DNA of 64,000 nt from Cynocephalus volans (taxonomy: Eukaryota > Chordata > Mammalia > Dermoptera > Cynocephalidae): the NCBI RefSeq assembly GCF_027409185.1, contig NC_084460.1:149627569-149691568 (forward strand), in the 5' to 3' direction. Under the pieces are notes generated by a model, which saw nothing but the letters and a program-made list of their open reading frames with translations, was not told where the DNA came from and did no database searches. Shown one piece after another: positions 11,640-23,868 of this stretch. The position numbers and the translations under genes are program-made. Positions within the stretch are counted from its first letter, which is position 1. The number at the start of each line of letters is the position of its first letter.

Positions 11640-12815
11640 ACTCAAATTTTTTGCATGCTCATTATATACAAGGCACATTGCAATGGGCAATGGGGTCACA
11701 GTGGTTTTTAAGGTATAGTTACTACTGAAGGTACCCTCAGTTAGAGTAGGGATGGGGCACAAAGAACAGATAATTTCAATATAAGATGGTAAGTATTATG
11801 ACAGTATTAAGCATGAGGTTCCATTGCTGCACAAGAAAAGGTCACCTAACCTGATGTTGGGGAGATAAGGAGGTCTGAAGAATCTATAGAGATTGGTTAA
11901 GTGATTCTAGACAGAGAAACAGAAAAGTCAAAGGCTCTGATGAATTTTTTTAAAAGTGTGGCATATTCAGAGAACTACAAACAGTTTGGTATAGTTGTGT
12001 AGTATGAGGAGGTGGTGGTCAAACCAGAAAAGAAAAGAAGCAGGGTTTTATTTAAGACAGGTTTCATGTGCTAATTCCAAAGAGTATTCTGTATTCCCAA
12101 AATAAAACTTTAGTAGCTGCAGGCTAAGTTCAGCCCATGAATGTGTTTTCTTTGTTATTGTATGTCTTATCATATTTAAAATATATGAAAATTTATCATG
12201 AAAAGTCAGATTAGAAATTCCCCTGAAAAATCAGGGCTCCACACTGGATTAGTGTTGCCTTGTACTAGAGAAGTTGCTTTTGGAGAAAGGAAAGGTGCTT
12301 TTATGGGTCTCTATACTTTTTACTTGCTTTACTTATTTATATAACCTTCCAAGCCCCCGAGGCATTTGAGTTTGCAAGCTTCCTGTGGAGGAACTACAAA
12401 ATTAAATTTGCTATAATATATTAGTCTGGCTGCATATTGAGTGTGTTGAAGATGCCAGGACTGGAGCCAGGGTTGTAATTTATGAGATTGCTTCAGTAAT
12501 CCTAGCAAGTAATGAGGGACTAGCAGAGGTTGTAGGGGGTGATAGAGAAAAGAGATGAAAGAACATTTCTAAGGTGGCATCATGGCTTAGATGAACTATT
12601 AGGCACTGAGGAGGAGGTAGAGGAAAGAGCAAAGGATGACAGTATGGTTTCCAGGTTAGTCAACATGAGAGTCATCTCATTTTAGGATCTTCATGAAGCA
12701 GACACAGAAGGAATTAGACCTGCAAGCAATTTTTTTGATGGAGATACATATGAAGAATTTGGACAGGGAGTAAGAGAAGGCACAGGAAGATTTCAGATTG
12801 AAAGACAGGTCTGAA
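11640..12815 (-). repeat. Long antisense L2 LINE remnant, interrupted
   Basis: The plus strand reads as antisense L2: ATTATATACAAGGCACATTG, GAGAACTACAAACAGTTTGG and CAGTAATCCTAGCAAG followed by GGACTAGCAG. The middle (about 12095-12420) departs from L2 and may be another relic insertion. The copy is ancient and heavily decayed, and edges are approximate. Confidence 0.55.
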
Positions 12816-12821
12816 ACCTAT

Positions 12822-13141
12822 TGCTATGGTCTCAGGGTCACCCAAATTTGTGTGCTGAAACTCTATTGTTGTGGTATTAAGAAGTGGGGTCTTTTGAGAC
12901 ATGATTAAATCAGGAGGGTTCCACCTTATTAAGAGGCTGGAGGGAACTAGCTTAGGCCCTTTTTTGCCCGTCTGCCTTATGCCATGTGAGAATACAGCAA
13001 GAAGACACTCACCAAATATCAAATGCTGTCATCTTGATATTGGACTACCCCACCTTTAGAACTGTGAGAAATAAATTTCTATTGTTTATAATTTACCCAG
13101 TCTGTGACATTTTGTTATAGCAGCACAAGTGAGCTAAGAAA
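12822..13141 (+). mobile_element. Solo MaLR LTR (MLT1A/MST-like)
   Basis: It starts TGCTATGGTCTCAGGGTC and contains AAGAAGTGGGGTCTTTTGAG, GCCTTATGCCATGTGAG, GAACTGTGAGAAATAAATTT and AATTTACCCAGTCTG. It ends GCTAAGAAA. Flanks CCTAT (12817-12821) and CTTAT (13142-13146) look like a 5-bp target duplication with one change. Confidence 0.8.
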
Positions 13142-13146
13142 CTTAT

Positions 13147-13655
13147 GAAATGAAAGAGTGATGGATGATTGGACAGGAAAGAACTCAGACTGCAGTGCAT
13201 CTCTGACAGTCTCAGCCAAGATGATTAGCATGAGATAGAAGATTGTTTGTTAAAGTAGTCTGCCATTTGAGAAGAAGGGGCCCAGATCCAGTACTCCCAC
13301 ATGCTCTGCATGCTCAGTCAGTGTCTAGGATCAAACAGGTTAGAACATGGATTGGTGAAAAGTATGTTGAGGATTTTGAAAGTACAGCAGCTCTCAGCTG
13401 TCACCTACCTGCTCTTCTGCAATAAGCTCTCTCAAAAGGAGATCTGAACAGTGGACTCTGATAGCTCACAGACACAAATGCCATTAGTAGAAGTATTGGA
13501 TTCATGTAATTAGAAAAAAGAGTTAAAAATATGTACAGAATATGAAATGGGTGGGTTTAGCAAGAGACTGATATTTTCTTAATAAGCCTTTTAGAATTAT
13601 CTACCTCTTACATACTACATATGTAAGTAAAAAAGAAAAAAAAAAAAGAGTTGTG
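13147..13655. other. Unclassified sequence, possibly more decayed L2
   Basis: No gene. It may be the continuation of the antisense L2 that the LTR at 12822-13141 interrupts, but I cannot align it confidently. Confidence 0.3.
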
Positions 13656-13659
13656 CTAG

Positions 13660-14048
13660 AGATTGCTATATGAATTCCAAAAGCTCATTTGTTTTCTATG
13701 TAGATACACTATTCGACTATTTTCTTTATGTTCTCTTGCAGTTAAGTAGAGCAGTGTGATTGCATTCCAGCCAATGGAATGAGAGAAAAAGTGATATGTC
13801 CTCCTTGCAAGCAGAGCTCATAAAAGCCACTCCACTTCCTTCCATTTTACTGGCTTGAAGCAAAATATTACAAGGCCTTATGTCTCATTATATGGGGAGT
13901 GTATGGGCTCTGCATCATTGCAAATGAGGTCACCTGACAAACACTTAAACTGAATTATTCTGCATTAAAAATATTTCTTTTTTTAAATTTTATATTGATA
14001 ATATTTTGGGACTTTACTATTACAGCAGTGAAAATTAACCTAAGAAAC
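13660..14048 (+). mobile_element. MaLR/MLT1-like LTR relic
   Basis: GTGTGATTGCATTCCAGCC, GAGCTCATAAAAGCCACTCC and a GACTTTACTATTACAGCAG near-end followed by AATTAACCTAAGAAAC fit a diverged ERVL-MaLR LTR. The boundaries and subfamily are uncertain. Confidence 0.5.
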
Positions 14049-14049
14049 G

Positions 14050-14640
14050 TCATCCAAGATAAAGATATGTCTACATATGCCACAAATAACAATATGTAAA
14101 TCTTTACATACTATCAGAGTCATCTTTGCATATGTTTTTACTTTCAAATTCATTTTTCTAAAGCTTCAGATTCACATCTTCAATATCTACTAATTTGTTA
14201 AGATTCAGCTGATGCTATAAATTTAGCAAACTCAGGATGTTAAGCTGACTTCTCCTTATTCCCTAATAATGGTGCTATCATTTTTGCAAACAATCAGGAC
14301 CTAAGTTTTATGGTTTGCTTTGATTCATAACTTTCCCCAAATTTCCATATCAAATTGATGCATTTTGTTAATTCTGCTTTCTTTATGTGTCTTTGTGTGC
14401 TTTCCATTTTTCATATTCCTATTGCAACCATCACAGAGTAACCGTATACCTACATGAGCACCAAAATAGATTTCTAACATCTTATAGTCTGCTTAACCTG
14501 CAGTCAGTCTCCCTTGGGTCATTTTTGCAAATTGCCATTGTTATTGTCAACATAGCATTGTGGGGATTATATTGGTGATGATATGATGGAAAAAACACAG
14601 AATAAGAAGACTTCAGTTTGTGATATCTTTTTGTCTATAT
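14050..14640. other. Unique intergenic sequence
   Basis: I see no gene and no recognisable repeat in this stretch. Confidence 0.45.
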
Positions 14641-14730
14641 ATGAGGAGTCTTTAAAAAGTTCACAGAAAGATTTGTATTATATTTTAGTTCTATTTTTCC
14701 CCCAAATTTTTTGAAATACCCTTGGAAAGG
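14641..14730 (+). mobile_element. Short palindromic MITE-like element, copy 1
   Basis: The left end GTCTTTAAAAAGTTCAC and right end AAATTTTTTGAAATACCC are imperfect inverted complements around AAGATTTGTATTAT and TTCTATTTTTCC. A second copy with the same core lies at 49617-49697. The size and palindromic layout suggest a mariner-type non-autonomous DNA transposon. Confidence 0.6.
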
Positions 14731-15084
14731 GTCACTAGGGTGACCCTTGGAAAGATAACTTGTACATTTTGAGCCTAGTTTCCCTCCTCATTTAAAAGTG
14801 AGTAATATCTATTCATAGAACTGTTGCAAAAGATTTAATAAGGTGACTTCTGGGAAGATGGGGGGCTAGAAATGCCCAGGGCACTTTCCTCCTTGAGAAG
14901 ACCAGAACAAGCTCACTGCCACCACCTCCACTGTCACTAGCACCATTGTCCAGCCCTAGAACCATCATGAGTCTTTCCTCATAGCAGTTTGTCCTGCTCC
15001 CTGTCACAGCCCCAGCAGCTACTCATGCTGTAAGGGCCTTAATGCCACCACAGCCACCACCACTGCACAGGAAATCTGCTGCTA

Positions 15085-16775
15085 TCATAGACCTCAACAA
15101 CTCTCTTCTAACATCGGACAGAACATCTACACAACAAGTCAACAGAGAAACACATGATATAAACTACACTTTTGACCAATTGTATTTGGCAGACATCTAC
15201 AGAACATTTCATCCTACGACTACCTAATATACTTCCTTCTCCAAAGCACATCGTACATTCTGCAGGAGAGACCACATGTTAGGTCACAAATCAAGACTCA
15301 ACAAATTTTAAAAAATTGAAATCATTTCAAGTATCTTTTCAGATCACAATGGATTAAAACTAGAAATGAATAGCAAGTGAAACTTTGGAAACTATACCAA
15401 TACATGGAAGTTAAACAGCACTCTCCTGAACAACATATGTGTCAAAGAAAAAATTAAACAGGAAACCAAAAAAATTTCTTGAAACTAATGAAAATAAAGA
15501 CACGTCATACCAAAACCTGCGGGATACTGCAAAAGCAGTACAAAGAGGGAAGTTTATTGCAACAAATGCTTATATCAAAAGAATAGAAAGATTTCAAATA
15601 AACAGCCTAACATTAGACCTGAAAGAACTAGAAAAACAAGAACAATCCAATCCCCAAATTAGTAGACTTGAAGAAATACTTGAGATCAAAACAGAGGTAA
15701 ATAAAATAGAGACCAAAGAAATGATACAAAAGATCAATGAAACAAAAAGTTGTTTTTTTTGGGGGGGGGATATAAACAAAAAGACAAACCATTAGCTGGA
15801 CTAACTAAAAGAAAAGAAGGAAGATCCAAATAACAAAAATCAGAAATGAAAAAGTAGATATTACGACCAATACCACAGAAATACAAAAAATCATCAGAGA
15901 CTATTATGAACAATTGTATGTCAAAAAATTTGACAATCTGGAGGAAATGGATAAATTTCTGAACACATACAAACTATCAAGACTGAACCAAAAAGAAATA
16001 AAACCCTGAACAGACCAATAGCAAGTAATGAGATTGAAGCAGTAATTAACAGTCTCCCAACAAAGAAAGGCCAAGGACTGAATGGCTTCACTACTAAATT
16101 CTAGCAAACCTTTAAATAGGAAGTAACACCAATCCTCTTCAAACCATTCCAAAAAACTGAAACAGAGACCATTCATTCAAACTCATTTTATGAGGCCAGG
16201 ATCACCCTGATACCAAAATCAGACAAAGATACAACAAAAAAGAAAACTATAGGTCAATATCTTTGATAAACAGAGGTAAAATTCCTCAATAAAATATCAG
16301 CAAACAGAATACAGCAGCATATCAAAAAGATTATGCATCATGATCAAATGGGATCCATCCTAGGGATGCAAGGATAATTCACCATATACAGTGAATAAAT
16401 GTTATACACCACATCAACAAAATCAAAGACAAAAACCAAAATACATATGGTTATCTCAATAAATGCAGAAAAAACATTTTGCAAAACTCAACATCCATTT
16501 ACGATAAAGACTCTCATCAAATTAGATATAGAAAAAATATCTCAACACAGTAAAAGACATATGAAAAATCTACCACCAATATTATCTTGAATAGGAAAAA
16601 GCTGAAAGCCTTTCCTTTAAGAATAAGAACAAAACAAGTATGCCCACTCTCACCACTCATATTTAACATAATACTGGAAGTATTAGCCAGAGCAATCAGG
16701 CAAGAGAAAGAAATAAAGGTCATGCAAATTGGAAAAGATGAAGTCAAATTGTCCCTGTTTACAGATGACACACAC

Positions 16776-16837
<62 letters not shown>

Positions 16838-18440
16838 ACAGAAAAACTGATATATAGAAAAACCTAAAGACTCTACCAAAAAAACTCTTAAAGCTGATAA
16901 ACAAATTCAGTAAAGTTGCAGTATAGAAAATCAACACACAAAAATCAGTAGTGTATGTATATTCCAACAATGAACTAGTAGAAGAAGAAATCAAGTAAGA
17001 AAGCCCAATTACAATAGTCACCAAAAAATAAAATAACTAAGAATAAATTTAGTTAATGAGGTTAAAGATCTCTACAAGAACTAAAAATCACTGCTGAAAG
17101 AACTTAAAGACACAAAAAGAAGGAAGGTCATTCCATAATCATGGATTGGAAAAATTAGCATTGTGAAAATGTCCAGACTACCCAAAGTGATCTACAGATT
17201 CAATGCAATTCCCATCAAAATACCAGTGACATTCTTCACAGAAATAGAAAAAACAATCCTAACATTCATATCCAACAACAAACAACTCCAAATAGACAAA
17301 ACAATTCTGAGCAAAAAATGTTAAGCCAGAGTTATTATGCTACTTGACTTGAATTATACTGCAATGCTATAGTAATCAAAACAGCATGGTACTGGGATAA
17401 AAATAGACATATGGACCAATGGAACAGAATAGACAACCCAGAAATCAATCCATGTACTTACAGCCAACTGATCTTTGACAAGAACATACATTGGGGAAAG
17501 GACAGCCTCCTCAACAAATGGTGCAGAAAAACTGGACATCCATGTGTAAAAGAATGAAATTAGACCTGTACTTCTTGCCATATACTAAAATCCACTGAAA
17601 ATAGATTAAAGACTTAAATATGAGACCTGAAATTTTAAAACCCCTAAAAGAAAACATAAGGGAAATACTTCAGGATGTAGAACTGGGCAAAGACATTATG
17701 AATAAGATCCCAAAAGCATGGGCAACAAAAGAAAAAATAAACAAATATGATTATATCAAACTAAAAAGCTTCTGCACAGCAAAGGAAACAATCAAAAGAA
17801 TGGAAAGAAAACTTACTGAGTAGGATAAAGTATTTGAAAATTATGCATATGACAAGGGATTAATATCCAGAATATACCACAAATTCAAACAACTTAGTGA
17901 AAAACAAGTAACCTGATTAAAAAATGGGCAAAGGAGCTGAATAGAAATTTCTCAAAGGAAGACAGAAAAATTGGCTAACAGACACATGAAGAAATGCTCA
18001 ATATCACTAAGCATCAGGGAAATATAATTCAAAACCAATTTGAGATATTGTCTCACCCCAGTTAGACTAGCTATTATCAAAAAGACAGAATAACAAATGC
18101 TGGCAAGGACACAGGGAAAGAGGAACACTCTTACACTGTTGGTGGAACTGTAAATTAGTACAGCCATTATGGGAAACAGTATGGGTTTTCTCAAATGACA
18201 GATAGAACTGCCATACAATCCAGCAATCCCATTTCTGGGTATATACCCAAAGGAATGGAAATCATCATGTCAAAGGATTACCTGCACTCCCATGTTTATT
18301 GTAGCTATATTTACGATAGCCAAGAGTTGGAACCACCCTAAATGTCCATCACTGGACAACTGGATAAGGAAAATGTGGTATATATACACAATGGAACACT
18401 ACTCAGCCATAAAAAAGAATGAAATTCTGCCATTAGCAGC
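15085..18440 (+). pseudogene. L1 ORF2 remnant of the internally deleted L1
   Basis: Degraded ORF2 from the endonuclease (DLNNSLLTSDRTSTQQ, ADIYRTFHP) through reverse transcriptase (palm motif in [10 protein letters not shown] at about 16755-16790) to the Cys-rich C-terminal region (MKKCSI-type, near 17990). Frameshifts and stops break it throughout. The longest open piece is 118 codons (15439-15795). It cannot encode a working enzyme. Confidence 0.85.
16777..16838. repeat. (TATC)n microsatellite inside L1 ORF2
   Basis: About 15 tandem TCTA units directly after the RT catalytic motif. L1s have ATCTA-type sequence here (the ILYL(E) region), so the tract probably grew from L1 sequence. Confidence 0.95.
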
Positions 18441-18829
18441 AACATAGATGAGCTTGGAGAAAATTATGTTAAGTAAATTATTCCAGGCTGAAAGAGAAAT
18501 ATCACATATCTTCACTCATAAGTGGGAGCCAAAAAATGAGCAAATAAATAAAAAAGAAAGCTACAACAATCACAAAAAAAACATTGAAATTTCAAAGGAG
18601 AGAATGGAACTGAGGTTACTAGAGGTGGGAAAGGAGGGCAGGGGGGTTAGTGAGAAATTGGATAATAGACACAATGAATGATTACATTTTGTAATGCTGA
18701 ATTTATTAATTATCCTGACTTGAGCAGCACATAGTGCACACAGGTATTGATATTCAACTCTGTAGCCCACAAATATGTAAAATCAATTATGTTTCAATTT
18801 TGAAAAAAAAAAAAAAGATTTAATGAGGT

Positions 18830-20000
18830 AATTTGTAAATGGTAATAGTAAAACACCCAGCTTATCATAGTGCTTACTACAGATTTATGAATGGAAAAAT
18901 ATATTCTTCTTTACCTCTGCCCTTTTACTTAGCTCGTCTCCTGCTTACCAGTTCTTCTCTACTCCACTCAGCATTATTGGTTTCTGGGTCTCCTTCAAGG
19001 CAAAGTCAGTCTGACCTGTTTTCTGGTCTCCCTAACCACTTCAGTGTCTATGGGAATTTTGACGATATTTTGCCTATATTGTGAATTCACTTTTTTATTT
19101 TTATGTGTAATCATTTTCTTTAAGTGGTGGGCAAATGACAGGGGACCAAGTTTATACAGAGTATCAAGTGTGTTTTAGCATGTGGTTTGCAGTTTTAGTT
19201 GCTTATTTTTTTTATTTTTATTTGTTTTATTTTGCCTGTCCAACATGCCTTTCTTCTTTTGTCAATGCTCGGATTTTCCTCTGGACATGAACTACTCTGA
19301 CACCTCTAACCCCTGCAGAGCATCACTTCCACAGAACCCCTCTCACTGTCACCAGGGCAAGCACAAGACTGAGTACTTGCTTACAATGTAATTCATCTCC
19401 TGGTCCAAAGTGATAGCGCTTGTGACCCAAGCAAGGTCACACAATTTCAGGGTGAACAATTGAGAAACAGTAATTATTTCACAGGAATTGCAGTGCAGAA
19501 TTATATTAACTAGAGCTGTATTTTTCACCTTGTAAAAAGATAATGGCTTGCAAATCACCACAGTTGGAAGAAAAATAGGGTCAATGGAAGAAGACATAGA
19601 ATGAGACACTTAACCCTGATGTCTTTAACTCCTGATTCCATCTGTGCCTGATCTCTCAGACTTTTCAGTCACATGAGCTAAAATTTTCTTTTTTTCTTTA
19701 AGCTAATTTATTTGAATTTCATCACTTGTAATCAAGAGACCTACCTAATACAGTCGAGTGTACTAACTTTGAAGATAATACTTATTGATTATTTTTCTAA
19801 CTTTTTATAACAAAATTTGTACCAAAAAAAATGTGGATTACAAAACATGAATCCCTCTTCACTAACACAGAAAAAAAAAAAAAAAAATCAGAAGCACATT
19901 TTTTTTGTGACTTATATAAATTTCATTGTTTTGTTGTTTAAATAAAGACATACTTTTATATCTTTTAAAAAACCTTCAAAGACCACTTCTGTTTTCCAAT
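18830..20000. other. Unique sequence just downstream of EPHA3
   Basis: No gene is supported, and the open frames here are short and unlike any family I know. A-runs lie at about 19868-19885. This is intergenic DNA immediately past the inferred EPHA3 poly(A) site. Confidence 0.5.
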
Positions 20001-20002
20001 CT

Positions 20003-22615
20003 GTAAAAATATTTTCATTATGTTTATTATAAAAATATAAATGTTTCCACTACAAATCATTTTACATTAGTAAGAGGCCATCTACATTGTACAACATAAA
20101 CTAAATGAGTAATATTTTGAAAAGATAAGTTTAAAGTAAACACATATTGCCAATCATATAACATTTATACATTGCTTAATTGATACTTAGCACAGCATAA
20201 ACTGAGTTACCAAAAATAAATAATACATGTAAATCAAATTTAACATACAAAACAGATAATATGGTACATAAGTATTGTAAAAGAGTTGTGGTTTCATGTT
20301 TATTGAAAGTCAATGAAGTTCATGTACAAAGAGATGGCCATAAGCATTCTAGTACCTCTACTCCACAGTTAAGAATCATACACTTATGTTTACATATGTA
20401 CAGAGTGAGAGTTGTGTGATATAAATTTAGAAGAGATCAGGTAGAAAAATATCAAGAAAAATGAAGAGCAACATACTGTGTTTATAACTTCTACTTTCAC
20501 ATGGAAACCATGGCCAAAATAAGTGAAATAGAGTCAACAATCCTCAACTTCTGCTGGTTTATGAAATGCACAGATTTTGTTGAGTATGCTCAGAATAGTA
20601 TCTAATGTAAGAGCTAGTCTGGAAAAAAATGAGATTGATGCCAGATTTGAATCTCACTCTAATATTCCAAAACAAATTATTTGATTAAAAAATGTTTCCA
20701 GCCACTTCTAGCAGGTTTAAGTAAAATTTGTGATTAATTTCATAATCACTCTTAGCTTTTTAAAGAGTTCATGCTATTATACATATCCAATACAGAATTC
20801 TAGTAGCATGATTTAACTCTAAGAAATATCGTCAAAATTTGGGAAACAATTTCATATCTGAAAGAACACAATCTAAGCTTTATTACCCTAAACTTACAAC
20901 AGATAGCACTTGTGAATTTTTATCTGGGATTGTAAGCTGTATTTTATCAGTGTTCCATTTTACATAAGAACATAAACTTTGCAGCACTGTTTGATCCATT
21001 CTATTCTTGTGACATATACATTACTTATACCCATGACATAATCATATCAGCATTAGAAAGAGTATAGATAGGGCTAAAATGTTGCTTCAGAATATATTAG
21101 TAGCTAGATTTCCATCAGGTACATTCTTTCAAATACTAATGAACATGCTCATAATTGGCCTTTATGTAATAGTAAGTAAGTCTTAGTTCCTGCAATGAGA
21201 CATCTCTGCACCACCTATAGATTTTGAGGCATTTACCAGATGACTAGCTATTTCAAAAGTGATATGTTTAATAAATTCAAAGCAGTTCTATGCTTCTAAG
21301 TTAAACACCAAAATTATAACAGGTGCATTAAAGTGGAAGACTCTTAAAGATAATAATACCTGGTATACATGATCACAATGTTTAATTAATTGACCAAAAC
21401 CCCAGTGATGCAGATGAGTAGTTTAGTCATAATCACTTCTTATGAACAGCTGAGCAAGTTTAAGCAAAAATATTAAGTGACTCTCAGAGAGGGTGATTTT
21501 TTGACTCATGCACTGGCCTATAGGCTGTGTTGCCAATTAATGCAGCAATTTAAGTAGGATTCCAAATCTTTCCAGCATAGCTATCCTCAGAAACTCTAGC
21601 ATGGCTCCTTCACCAATGCAGGGGGTTGATGGTCTCTAAGCACCAGAGCAGGAAAGGTAAACGTCATTTGGATGAAAATCCACTACATACGAGCCAGTAT
21701 ATTACATTGAATCAGGAGCATATAGTTTATACTAAACAGAGAGCCAAAAATAGATGGGATAATTCAGACTATGAAAGATTTGATTAGTGTATGAACATGG
21801 AGATTTCATTTTTTTAAAAATACATTTAAGTGGATGATTCAAAAAATCTGGAAGGAAACCCATTGTTCTCTGTTTCTAGTTAAACATGCTTCCTGCTGCT
21901 GACAATTCGAGAGAGCATTTGGCACTTGGCTTTAACAAATCCAAATTAAATCATCAAGGCATAAATATAAAAAAAACAAATCAAAAGAAAATAAATATGT
22001 ACTTTTTTCAAAAATTAGGACTTTTTATACATGATACACTTAAGGAAGCTAATAATTAAAAAATGTATTACTTAAAACAACTACAAACTTCATCTCTATG
22101 TGTTTTAAACAGATAAAAGAGAATAATACAATGACAAGGTAGTAAATATGGCCAGATAGTTTGAGGTATAAATTCCTCTATTTTGCTTGCCTTTAAAGAA
22201 ACAAAATACCTGTTACAGATTTCTTCTTTGTATAAAAATATCACAAGTCTTATCTTTTGTGGCTATTTGTAAACAAAGCCACCATGTCCATATTGTTATT
22301 CCACTTGTTTTGTTTTTATGATAGTTTGTGATCAATGGCTCTATGACAGCTCTTCACCATTTCGTGCTGAAGAATTTTAATTTAATCCATCAACTAATGT
22401 TGAAAAAAGCAATTATAAAACAAAATACACCCACCCACCCATCTACTAAATGATAGGGGAAAATAAAGAGTTTTTCAATTCCATGTTAAGGCATTTGTAC
22501 TCCTATCTGAGTGTCTTATTGGACTTGCAACTTCCACCGGTATCGCCAGCATTATCATTTGTCTCCAGAGTGATGCTCCCTCTTCCACCGCAACCACTTC
22601 CTTCCAGAAGGAACT
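20003..22615 (-). other. EPHA3: EPHA3 3' UTR
   Basis: This is non-coding sequence of the terminal exon from the base after the stop codon to an inferred cleavage site near 20.0 kb, about 2.6 kb. That length fits the human EPHA3 3' UTR as I remember it. The stretch is AT-rich, lacks recognisable SINE, LTR or L1 insertions (unlike both flanks), and has no long open frame that looks coding. The repeat-free character supports its being transcribed and constrained, but the exact end is inferred. Confidence 0.7.
20023..20028 (-). terminator. EPHA3: Candidate EPHA3 poly(A) signal AATAAA
   Basis: TTTATT on the plus strand gives AATAAA in transcript sense. About 20 bases further on the transcript comes an ACAG-ATTGG context, followed by a GU/U-rich stretch (AGAAGTGGTC, then GAAGGTTTTTT), as expected downstream of a cleavage site. 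Other minus-strand AATAAA copies (about 20299 and 20879) could be alternative upstream signals. Confidence 0.5.
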
Positions 22616-22721
22616 TTACACTGGAACTGGACCATTCTTTGATTGTGTTTCTACAGCTTTAATACTACTGATAATCTTCTTCTGTGGTCCAACCACGGTG
22701 ACACCGACCTTTTTCATGTCA
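22616..22721 (-). CDS. EPHA3: EPHA3 exon 17 coding part (SAM end, C-terminal tail, stop)
   Basis: The last coding segment begins after the acceptor TTTTTACAG with the T that completes an Asp codon. It then encodes 34 residues, DMKKVGVTVVGPQKK to SKNGPVPV, and the TAA stop at 22616-22618. It supplies the last SAM helix and the C-terminal tail, whose PVPV end resembles an Eph-type PDZ ligand. The length brings the protein to residue 983, the human full length. I read Val in IKAVETQ where I recall Leu in human. The exon continues without a break into the 3' UTR. Confidence 0.96.
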
Positions 22722-22912
22722 CTGTAAAAAATGAGAAAATATCTAATGAGAATCACGGTTTCCTGGATGGTATACAAGTAGGAGAATTTCAATTTTAAAA
22801 AACCTGCACAATGATATATTCCAGTACTGTGGACCTGATTTTTATGATTTCTACATTATCCATGTGTTATGTCCTGACTATTCCACCTCTGACTTGCAGA
22901 AGAATATAAATG

Positions 22913-23353
22913 GTGCAGTGGGTTGAATAGTGTCCTCTCAAAATTTCTGTCCACCTGGAACCTTACAATGCAACTATTTAGAAACAGGGTCTTTGTGGAT
23001 ACAATTAAGGCAAGGATTGAGATGATATCATACTGGATTATGGTGGATACTGTATGTTCACTAAGAGTTTCCTTATAAAAGAAAATGATACACAGCAACA
23101 CAGAGAAGAAGGCTACAGAAAAATAGAGGCAGTGATTGGAGTTATGTTGCCACAAGCCAAGGAACACCAGAATCCACCAGAAGCTGGAAAAGACAAGGAA
23201 AGATTCACTCCTAGAGACTTTGGAGCAGGAGTGTTTCTGCCAACATTGTGATTTTAGACTTCTGGCCTCCAGAATTGTACAATAATAAACTTCTGTTGTT
23301 TAAACCAATAAATTTGTGATAATTCATTATGGCAGCCCTAGGAAACAAATACA
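22913..23353 (+). mobile_element. MaLR-type LTR in intron 16 (antisense to EPHA3)
   Basis: It reads GTGGGTTGAATAGTGTCC, CTGTCCACCTGGAACC, AGACTTCTGGCCTCCAGAA, an AATAAACTTCTGTTGTTT poly(A)-signal region and CAGCCCTAGGAAACAAATACA at its end, all typical of an ERVL-MaLR LTR. The exact start is uncertain. Confidence 0.7.
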
Positions 23354-23379
23354 GATGTTCACACATTCTTTGTGGGGCT

Positions 23380-23868
23380 TTATCCCCTTTCCTTGAACTT
23401 GGGCCTGTTGGGGACTGCTTTGACTAACAGAGAAAGTCAGAAGTGGCATTGTATCAGTTTTTGCACTCAGGTCTTAGGAAATTGCCAGCTACCACATCTT
23501 GTCTCTTGAGACATCCTCTCTGGCTCTCCAGAGCTTCCATATAAGAAGTCTGGCTACTCTGAGACTACAGCATTGGAGAGGTCATGTATAAACACGTTGT
23601 TCTACAATCCCAGCTAAAACCAGCTGTGTAGCCATTGCACCAAGGCAGACATCTGAATGAAAGCCTCTCCAGCCCTCCAGGACAGATCAAACCATTTGTC
23701 AGCTGAATGCTTCAATCAGCATCAACACTAACGCACAAAGAAATCACACGTCTGAGCTCTGCCCAAATTCATAACCCACAACACTGATGTGTAATAAAAC
23801 TGTTGTTGTTTTAGCCTTTAAGTTGTGTGGCACTTGGTTGTGCAGCCATACACGCATATGTTATTTAA
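23380..23868 (+). mobile_element. Second MLT1-like LTR in intron 16
   Basis: The 3' part has TAATAAAACTGTTGTTG and TTTTAGCCTTTAAGTTG followed by TTGTGCAGCCA, the MLT1 poly(A) and 3' region. Upstream blocks include AAATTGCCAGCTACCAC and CTTCAATCAGCATCAACAC. It is diverged, in tandem with the preceding LTR, but of different sequence. Confidence 0.55.

Larger units (their letters stand above)
14845..18812 (+). mobile_element. L1 retrotransposon with large internal deletion
   Basis: An L1 bounded by 17-bp target duplications, AAAAGATTTAATAAGGT (14828-14844) and AAAAGATTTAATGAGGT (18813-18829), with a poly(A) tail at the right end. It starts with what looks like the L1 5' end (GGGAAGATGGGGGGCTAG) and about 220 bases of 5' UTR-like sequence. 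It then passes directly into the ORF2 endonuclease. The rest of the 5' UTR, ORF1 and the ORF2 start are missing. Downstream ORF2 and the 3' UTR are collinear. Confidence 0.85.

Noticed and set aside
4612..14048. Possible proviral genes between the LTRs
   Set aside because: The LTRs are separate solo copies with their own target duplications or different sequences. No gag, pol or env-like retroviral sequence lies between them, and the RT sequences here are L1.
22450..22662. Plus-strand open frame over the EPHA3 stop region
   Set aside because: It is the opposite-strand shadow of exon 17 and the 3' UTR.
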